This document shows, in pieces, positions 57,601-64,000 of a stretch of 64,000 bases of DNA. This DNA comes from Enoplolaimus lenunculus (lineage: Eukaryota > Nematoda > Enoplea > Enoplida > Thoracostomopsidae). The stretch lies in contig JASANG010002347.1 in NCBI GenBank assembly GCA_030248215.1, positions 1 to 64,000 on the forward strand, given 5' to 3'. Within the stretch, counting starts at the first letter, position 1; each line of letters begins with the position of its first letter. The translations under genes and the position numbers were made by a program. A model generated the notes under the pieces. The model made no database searches and was not told the DNA's origin. It was given only the letters and a program-made list of their open reading frames with translations.

Positions 57601-60600
57601 AATCTGTTACACCCATTGCTTATAATGAGCAGTCCCGCAGCCAGCTCATCGAACTGGGGGGGTTAAATTTTTTCAGGACGGGCATACAAGAATTTTCGTT
57701 GACTTACAAGCAAAGTTGAAAATTTTCTAAATGGGGCCAAAAATGTTCCAGGGGCTGCGGAACCATCCCCTGTATTTTCGTAGCTACGGGCCCGATCGTG
57801 AGAGCTTATTTTGAAGATGAACTTATAATAGCAGTCCAGGCTATATCTTGACCGGTGCATAATAATTATCAAACGTTAACCATTATATTTATTGTCTTTG
57901 AAGCGTGTCCACAACAGTATACATTTTGTATATTTTAATTTATGCTCCAATATTGTTCGACCGATGACCTAGATTTATCATTGTGGACACACGGCGCAGA
58001 CTAACGTCTTTTTTGTGAGAGTCAAAAATTATAAAACAAATTAAAAACATCATCAAAGACGTGTAAAAGATACAGATTGAAAGGAAAAAAATTATTCAAA
58101 AATACTGCAATTTGTAAAAAAAGTTGAAATTAGTAAATTTAACAATGACAGGCCTTTGTCAATTTTTAAACGAAAGCAAAATGTCAATTGATGGATTTAA
58201 ATATACAAGACCACAGTGCAAAAAACGGTGAGTCAAATTGAATACTCAATTTGACTCTGGCGGAGTTGAATTTTGACTCAGTTTGTGTAGTCAGGAAAAG
58301 CCTATTTTGGAGAAAGTCAATCTGAATCACCATTTTTTGCAGCGCAGTTGACAATGGAAATTGACATCTGTAATTCTGCTAAACTATGTACATCTATTAT
58401 GTATATATCAGGGTTCAACCGGAATTCCTGTTCTGCCGGAATTCCTGCCAATATTCAATTCATGTTCCTGTTACTGTTCCTGCATTCAAAGATGCAGAAA
58501 CCGGAATTTTTACGGTTTTGTGACAAATTAGTAATAATCGCTTGAATATTGGACACTTTGTCTTTGAAAAATTGTTGCTTCGAAATGACAGTTTTTGCAA
58601 GTAGTTCAATTTTGTTAATAAACATATTCTGATGTGTTTTCACAAAACTTGATAATAAAATAGCTGAAAATTCACTTAAACCATTTTTCGCCAGTGTTCT
58701 CAAAAGTCCAATATTAATTCGGTGATGAAATCATTTCAAATTCCGGGTCCTGTTCATGTTCCGGTTCCTGCACAAAAAATTCAATTTTTGTTCCTGCTCC
58801 TGTTCCGGTTAAAGTTCAACGGAAGAATCACATTGTAGGCGATCATTTACCGGTATATTTAATGACAGGACTCAGGCAACTCCCAATGGTACAAAGGATG
58901 GGAATAATTCGATGACAGCCAAACCGAAGAAATTCAACAGTTTCCAAGCGTGGTTTAAAAACTTTTCCAGGGGAGTGAAATTTAGCGGTGGAACCTGTTT
59001 CTTATGGCCCCACGAGGTCACATAATGTCTAAAAATCGTAAAAAAAAAATTTAATTTTTTATTTGAAATCCCTTAAAATATTTTAAAAAAATCCCCCGCC
59101 CCCCCCCGGGGCGCGCGCCCCCCCCAGCACCAAAAAAAAAAATGTGATGTTGCTCTGCCGAGCGGTTCCTGGTCTGATAAAAGACCTCTTGACGCCCGTA
59201 GCCAAGGTTGGGCAGCCCCTCTCCGGACAAATTTTAGCCCCCGGCATAAAATGTTCAACCTTGCTTCTAAGTCAACAAAAAGCAATGTATACCCCTCCTG
59301 AAAATCTTTTATCCCCCCACTAGCAAGGTGAGTTGGCTACAGACCTGGATCTCTTGCCACCAAAGGCTCAAAAATCTGCTTGAACCTTGTGATAAAAAAG
59401 AAACAGTTTAAGTACAAAGTAAATCTGATCGCGTTGATTATTGGTCAATTGAAAACAACCGTGCATTCTCCGTCAGCTCAAGCTTATACAGAGAATAAGC
59501 TGTGGGGGGAGGAAAGGCAGACACCCCCCGTCCAGAAAATTTGTAAAAAATATGGTAAGGTCTCTTACCTTACAATTTTTCGCTGTTCAATGGCACATAT
59601 ATAGCATACAGCAAGAATTGTATTTTATAACATTTGTCAGCCGGATCATGATTAATTTTGCGGATCGGTCGCTGGATTAAGCTTAAGTTACGCTACAAAT
59701 GTGAGAATTTCGAAAACTGTGCGGGGAAAGGGTACCAACGCCAACAATGAGTAGCTAAATTTAGCGTATCACTGCCGTCGCTAATGTTGTTGTATTCCTT
59801 CCCAATTTAGAATATATAACATACCTTTAGAGGCCAATGTTACTTTTACAGCCGTAACAGTAGATTAAGAGCATTCCTAAGCCTAAGCCTAAGCTTAAGC
59901 TTTGCAAAAGCGTATTCCTAAGCTTAAGCCTAATCCTGAGCAAAAAATGTAGTCTAAAATATAAGCCTACTCTTTTACAGACCCACCAGAAATCGGGACG
60001 GCCCTAAAAGTAACTGTGGCCGAATACACAGCCAACTAATGAATTAACCTAATTAGAGAACTTTCGTTAATAATACGGTTAAAGCGTAGAGCTTATTAGA
60101 ACAGAGGGGTGAAACCAGAGGGAAAGCCGAAGGTGGTATGCCCCCCTACTTGTGTCTGAGAGTATATTATGAATCTATGTTAGAACAGCTGAATGAAACA
60201 TAAACCATGTAAGCATTATACATTTTGAGAAGCGCTGACTGCACCAAATCCATCGCTACTCGTTTGGCGAACGCGTAAGCCAATTGCCAAATTCAACGGA
60301 AAACGTTTATAAATTATTGACCGGCACCTAAACGGTTTGCTAAAATTACCGGTTGCGTAGAATTCGCAAATCTATATCTATGCTATTCGGCTATTCGTCT
60401 GTATTAATGGTACAACCGGGCCGGGCCCGCAGCTAAGGGGGGCCAGGGGTTGCTCAGCTTACCCCTGAAAAAATTTTGCTCCCTCTATAAAATTTTTAAC
60501 TTTGTTTGTAAGTCACTGAAAACCCTTGAATGCCCCTCCTGAAATAGTTTTAGCCCGTACCCCAGCAAGGTGAGCTGGCTATACGGGTATGGGTACAACA

Positions 60601-63600
60601 TAAGTTGCACATTTTGAGGTTCAACGAATGATATTGAATTATAAAAAGAACTGTAATTTGCAGCTATTAAAAGCGTATGTCTCTATTCATCACGGATCCT
60701 TATTCTGTATCAAAAAAACTAAGTTAAGTTGACCAGTTTTAATCTAAAAACGTACAAACAAGCTTTAGAACTGGAAAACTATGACAAAGATTTGGTCAGA
60801 GATTAATAATTGATTTTGTGATAAAATGATAAACAAAACATGATGCCAGAGTTCCTCTAGAGACTATTGTGCTTTTAGAAACATTCTAACATATAAACGT
60901 TTGGTCAATTTAGATTATCGGCAAAATTAGCACCGCTCTTGTACACATTTCGGGTCTTTTCTGTTATCCCTTCCAGCCGACGTTTATCTAAAAATCGTTG
61001 GATTTAAATTTTTTTGCATATTTGAGCTTTTTATGACCTCCCGTGATCATTCCACCCCCAAATTTGAATGTTTGAAAAATTCGATTTTAAGATCCCAAGG
61101 CCTCTCTTGCGACTCGAAAATTTTTTTGTCAAAACCTTTGATAAATGATATCAGGTTATATATCATTTGTTGCGGCATGCCGAGCTAAACCGAATGGTGT
61201 TAAATTTTCCGTAATTAGACGATTGGTTAACGAATTATGGTCAAACAACTGATTTGGCGCCGTCCCAAATCATTGGCAGAAACCAAATCAGTTATTTGAC
61301 AATAACACGTCAACCAATGGTCTTAACACTCGTTTTGTCGCAATCATGTGGTCGTAATTCAGCCCACTTCTGAATTGTGCTAGTCCTTACAGTAATTACC
61401 ACTTGGGCTAGCCCAAAGCTGAATTACGTCTGAAAACGCTGCACGTTTTCTGACTTGATACTTGATAGTCGTAATCCAGCTTGATTCCGCTTTGCTCAGT
61501 AAAACAAACTGTTTGATAGCTAACTACTTAGCTAATCAGAAAAAAGCATTTATATATACATATATATTATACGTTTACTAAGCTCGTATCTAATATGGCG
61601 TCTAATAATATAGCATAGCACAAAACGAGTTAAGATAGTCACCGGCACCAAGCCAGAGGTAAGCCAATGGGCTTGCTTGCAGAAATATCTTGGCCCCCAA
61701 AAAACTTTCAACCTCGCATATAACTCGTCTGAAATCACGGCGTATTTTTCCTGAATATAATTTAACGCCGTAGCATGCTGACCAGGTTTCGGTCCTGACC
61801 TGTCTCTACTCTTCTCCGAATCTCAACGTAACAGCGGTCAAAAAACTGACCAATATACTCAAAAATGGACATAAATAAACTTACCGTATACCCTTTTCCA
61901 GTTCTACTGTCATTATCGCCCCCACAAACCCTTTCATTTGACCACTGACTACTAGTATGACCATCAGTCCGATTTCCACAACCAAGTTGAGACGTCCTAA
62001 ATAAACTGGACGTCCCTTTATTTGAAAAGCTATTACGAGAATATTTTACAGTGTTCGTATTATTATTGTTATTTTTATTATTATCGTTATTGTATTTATC
62101 AATTGAGCGCAATTGATGCTTCGAACGATTACGTTGAAAGGCGTCCACAGCGGCCGAGTCGCCTCCACTGCTGCTACTGGTGGATCGTGGCGAATCTACT
62201 GAGCATCGAGATGACGTCATTGACAGTCGTTGATGATCTGTAGGTGAATTTCGAGGGTAAAACAAAACTACATTTGAACCAGGGCCTGTATTTTGAAATG
62301 TGTGTAGGACCTATTACCAGTTGGTGATAGGTCTTGTAACCTTGAAACCAGTGTATGATGAGGTTCAAAATTTCAGCACATTTTTCGCATATGATTTGCT
62401 CTACTGTTGCACCATAGTTAATGAATTTGAAAATCTATCACTAACTGGTGATAGGTGCTATACACATTTGAGAATACGGTCTTAGAATCCTACAGATTTC
62501 TAGTGTTGAAGCTAATTTGAAACCGTATTAGCGTATCCTTTCTGCCATGATCTATGTTACCTTATTTATCACCAGTATGTATTGTTTGTATTCTCAAATG
62601 TGTGTAGCATCTATCGCTAGCTTGTGATATACTCTGAACAGCAAGTTTCTTGAATTAAAGCTTATTTTGCAGCTGTAAACAATTTGACAACCACGGCTGT
62701 AGCCGTTCGCATATTTGAAAAGCTATTACTAACTGATGATAGGTGCTATACACACACAGTTGAGAATACGGTTCCATATTAGAATAAGCGGCATACAATG
62801 GTTCCCGGAACGATTTCAATTATTGGGTTCAAAAACTGGGACAACTCAAGAGTTATTGTATGTAAATCAATGGCAAATTTTACAGCGGTAGAATATCAAC
62901 TGTATATACACTGTAAATTTCACAGAGCTAAGAATTTTGAGTTGATTCAATTCATTCTGAGTTATTGAATTCACAGAGAGTCAACTGAATTCAGAGTGAG
63001 AATCCACTCAACTGAGATGGAGTTAAAGTTTACTGATATTAATTCAGAAATAACCAACTCGCTAGTTGAATTGATTAATCAAATCATTGCAATTTACAGT
63101 GTATAAATGAATCTGTGCACTACTTTCTCAAAGTCACTACACTATCCAGCATCGAAAAACCCAATTGCAATTTGAAGCCCATGACCTATTGAAAATCGTA
63201 TATTACCTTTTCAGTTATTTTATGAATTTTAATGGCTCAAATGGCATTTACACGCCTTTGTACAAATATTTTAGGGTGCCCATTTTACTAAATTATTCCC
63301 AAACAGCACCTTTCAGTATCGAATTTCGTTGATCAAAATATTCCTGGCTTCGACGCTGTCGGCCGTTTCCTGATACCGGGCAATTTTCATATCGGCAAGA
63401 TTGTGGCTCACTGCTGACATAGCTAGTAGATTTAGTATCGACGTCATCGCTGTCATTCCACGACCGTGCGTCATTGTTAGCTTTTGAGTAATTACGATGA
63501 AGACCGTCGACAAATGGTTCTGGCTCAAATAGCTCAAGTACTGTTGCGTTCGGCTGAGTTGAATTTTTGGCTTCGAAATTTGAACGATCGACTTTAACTG

Positions 63601-63718
63601 GAATACGGCGTGAATGATTGTCATAGTTTGTTCCAGTCGAAGATTGTGTCTTGAGCTGGATAACGGTACGTGTTACTGGCAGTATTGCTGCCTTTGATTT
63701 AGAATGCGTCCAAGCCAT
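42604..63718 (-). CDS. Septin, SEPT7-like, with long N-terminal extension
   Basis: Exons (minus): 63718-63310, 62237-61885, 55250-55103, 53881-53417, 52668-52553, 51507-51407, 50988-50851, 49801-49684, 49010-48924, 47658-47562, 46982-46931, 46554-46441, 45611-45533, 44777-44721, 43698-43559, 42718-42604. They total 2589 bases, 862 residues plus stop; all phases match. Septins are filament-forming GTPases of the cell cortex and cytokinesis. Seen: polybasic/N-G region [21 protein letters not shown]-loop GQSGLGKST, switch [33 protein letters not shown]4 motif [40 protein letters not shown], and a C-terminal coiled coil ([19 protein letters not shown] onward). IAPSGHG, DAVDNS and the N-terminal motif are closest to SEPT7. 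Residues 1 to about 440 are a disordered, Ser/Asn-rich extension, long for the family. Exon 63718 starts at a real ATG, but further 5' exons are possible. The C-terminal exon depends on donor AAAAAG-GTAACC; without it the protein would stop at 43555. Confidence 0.92.
43218..43382. mobile_element. TTAGGC-bearing MITE
   Basis: Ends GGCCGATGTAAAGAACAGAG and TGATCTTTACTTGGGCC; CCTAAGCTTAAGCCTAAGCC inside. It lies between the last two septin exons. Confidence 0.7.
44190..44520 (+). repeat. Dispersed repeat, second copy
   Basis: Copy of the 3148 family with added G-runs (CCCCCCTCATTTAGGAGGGG, itself a hairpin). It lies in a septin intron. Confidence 0.55.
45676..45830. mobile_element. TTAGGC-bearing MITE
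   Basis: CCGTAACAGTAATACAAGCA at the left, CCTAAGCCTAAGCG inside, CGCCCCTGATCTTTGCATAG at the right. It lies in a septin intron. Confidence 0.6.
45980..46410. mobile_element. CCGGAA-rich element with GGGTGCAACCGGAAT ends
   Basis: Left CAGGGTGCAACCGGAATTAT, right CCGGAATTCCGGTTGCACCA. Inside are GAACCGGAACCGG runs. It lies in a septin intron, ending about 30 bases from exon 46554-46441. Confidence 0.7.
48363..48850. repeat. CACTGTAAAT-end MITE expanded by a 22-bp minisatellite
   Basis: It starts as the MITE (CACTGTAAATTCCAGTGAGT), then about 16 copies of a 22-base unit built on TTGATTCTCACTCTGAGTTT follow (about 48470-48840). The usual right end is missing. Confidence 0.8.
49269..49620. repeat. 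20-bp GC-rich minisatellite
   Basis: About 15 near-perfect copies of CGACGCACGGTGACGGACAG. Since 20 is not a multiple of three, all three minus frames encode the same repeating 20-residue peptide and stay open. The flank TATAGCGGAACCCTTA suggests it grew inside an element of the 55757 family. Confidence 0.85.
49917..50350 (-). pseudogene. Tandem partial copies of a septin exon
   Basis: Pieces of the 5' half of exon 49801-49684, its acceptor and flanking intron recur in the upstream intron; the anchor TGTGAATAC lies at 49761 (exon), 49923, 50086, 50169 and 50317. The copies at 49923 and 50169 keep an acceptor and an open frame for [14 protein letters not shown], but both lack the AKAD half of the exon and its donor. 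The 50086 and 50317 copies are more degraded. They are best read as decayed local duplications, not working exons. Confidence 0.75.
51305..51396. repeat. ATT/GTT microsatellite
   Basis: A run of ATT then GTT triplets that comes within about 10 bases of the 3' end (donor) of septin exon 51507-51407. Confidence 0.9.
55341..55506. mobile_element. GGGGCGTCCGTAG-end repeat
   Basis: Left GGGGCGTCCGTAGAAAATTA, right CCCGTGGGGACGCCC. A related copy starts at about 18598 and a worn one near 45000. Function unknown. Confidence 0.5.
55757..56139. mobile_element. GC-rich MITE with AGGGTTGCGCTATA ends
   Basis: Left AGGGTTGCGCTATA, right AGTATAGCGCAACCCT. The inside is a degenerate array of GTGACGGACGGTGTCGTACG-like units. 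All frames on the minus strand stay open for about 80-130 codons because the array lacks stops; these are not genes. Confidence 0.75.
57426..57662 (+). pseudogene. Sulfotransferase-like gene fragment
   Basis: An open stretch reads [20 protein letters not shown], then [19 protein letters not shown]. The shape resembles the start of uronyl or heparan-sulfate 2-O-sulfotransferases (a 5'-phosphosulfate loop like VxKxGS, then a hydrophobic helix, F-x-x-x-S and an N-E-Q motif). It lies antisense in the 55.25-61.88 kb intron of the septin gene. The right edge runs into a repeat with a GGCCCGTAGC end, and no following exon with the family's RDP motif was seen nearby. It is therefore probably a stranded gene fragment. 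The family assignment rests on one short motif and is tentative. Confidence 0.4.
58213..58347. mobile_element. Palindromic GAGTCAAATTGACTC MITE, short
   Basis: Left CAGTGCAAAAAACGGTGAGT, right CACCATTTTTTGCAGCGCAG; most of the left arm is missing. Confidence 0.6.
59837..60025. mobile_element. ATGTTACTTTTAGGG-end MITE with TTAGGC core
   Basis: GGCCAATGTTACTTTTACAG at the left and GGCCCTAAAAGTAACTGTGG at the right; CCTAAGCCTAAGCCTAAGC inside. It lies in the large septin intron. Confidence 0.7.
62283..62483. mobile_element. CTCAAATGTGTGTAGCACC-end MITE
   Basis: Left GTATTTTGAAATGTGTGTAG, right GCTATACACATTTGAGAATA. Inner CACTAACTGGTGATAGG mirrors CTATTACCAGTTGGTGATAG. Further whole or partial copies lie near 7495, 27089, 27592, 49848, 51030, 54090 and 62588. 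Confidence 0.7.
62588..62775. mobile_element. CTCAAATGTGTGTAGCACC-end MITE
   Basis: Left TATTCTCAAATGTGTGTAGC, right ACTGATGATAGGTGCTATAC and GTTGAGAATACGG. Confidence 0.65.
62909..63101. mobile_element. CACTGTAAAT-end MITE
   Basis: Ends CACTGTAAATTTCACAGAGC and CATTGCAATTTACAGTG. It lies between the two most 5' septin exons. Confidence 0.7.
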
Positions 63719-63929
63719 TGGGGCCGAGGACTTTGAAAATATTTCGTTTCAGCTACAGCAATCAAACAGCAGTTTATGAAGACAAATTCATTCCAGTTAA
63801 ACCACGGTTTATAGGATGTGTATCACAGCGAGTCAAGCATAATCTACATTCCGCAGTTGAAACGTAGAATAAGTTTGATATTTTAGATATTTATGACGGT
63901 ATATTCTGTAACAACTTCCTAAACATAAA

Positions 63930-64000
63930 ATAATGGTTATATATTTATATAAATATATAAATATATATGTATAATTACATATATATACATATACATATAT
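63930..64000. repeat. AT microsatellite at the window edge
   Basis: Alternating ATAT and TATATAAATA units run to the end of the window. Confidence 0.85.

Noticed and set aside
1-64000. Retroviral, LTR, Polinton or LINE elements; CRISPR arrays; rRNA
   Set aside because: No reverse transcriptase, integrase, capsid or polymerase motifs, no long terminal repeats and no rRNA text were recognised; the repeats seen are short non-coding elements.

Overview
This is a 64 kb stretch of animal nuclear DNA, AT-rich, intron-rich and crowded with short repeats. Two signs point to a nematode or a close relative: many arrays of the nematode telomere unit TTAGGC (inside transposon-like repeats), and a ShKT cysteine domain in one secreted protein, a domain greatly expanded in nematodes. 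The species cannot be named from the sequence. Coding exons rebuilt here add up to roughly 9 kb (about 14 percent). Exons were joined by protein similarity to known families, GT/AG signals and matching intron phase; all phases close.

Layout. (1) 484-5299, plus strand: phosphoribosyl-pyrophosphate synthetase-associated protein (PRPSAP type), nine exons, first exon(s) outside or unseen. (2) 9865-12844, plus: secreted protein with a Reeler domain, four exons. (3) 14001-30488, plus: an 11-exon gene for a secreted protein of about 1098 residues with a long Gln/Asn/Ser-rich N-terminal half, four EGF domains, one ShKT domain and a C-terminal nitrobindin-like (THAP4-type) beta-barrel. (4) 32633-35331, minus: the last two exons of a single-pass membrane protein with an EGF-like remnant. 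(5) 42604-63718, minus: a 16-exon septin of the SEPT7 type, about 862 residues, with a very long disordered N-terminus.

The genes look like neighbours rather than a pathway: nucleotide metabolism (PRPSAP), two secreted or matrix-type proteins, one membrane protein, one cytoskeletal GTPase. The Reeler and EGF/ShKT genes lie head to tail about 1.2 kb apart, or about 0.2 kb if an alternative last exon is used.

Introns and gaps hold at least ten families of short inverted-repeat elements (MITE-like), a tRNA-derived SINE with two nested insertions, several minisatellites, a sulfotransferase-like gene fragment in a septin intron, and a tandemly copied half exon of the septin gene. No retroviral, LTR or other virus-like element was recognised.
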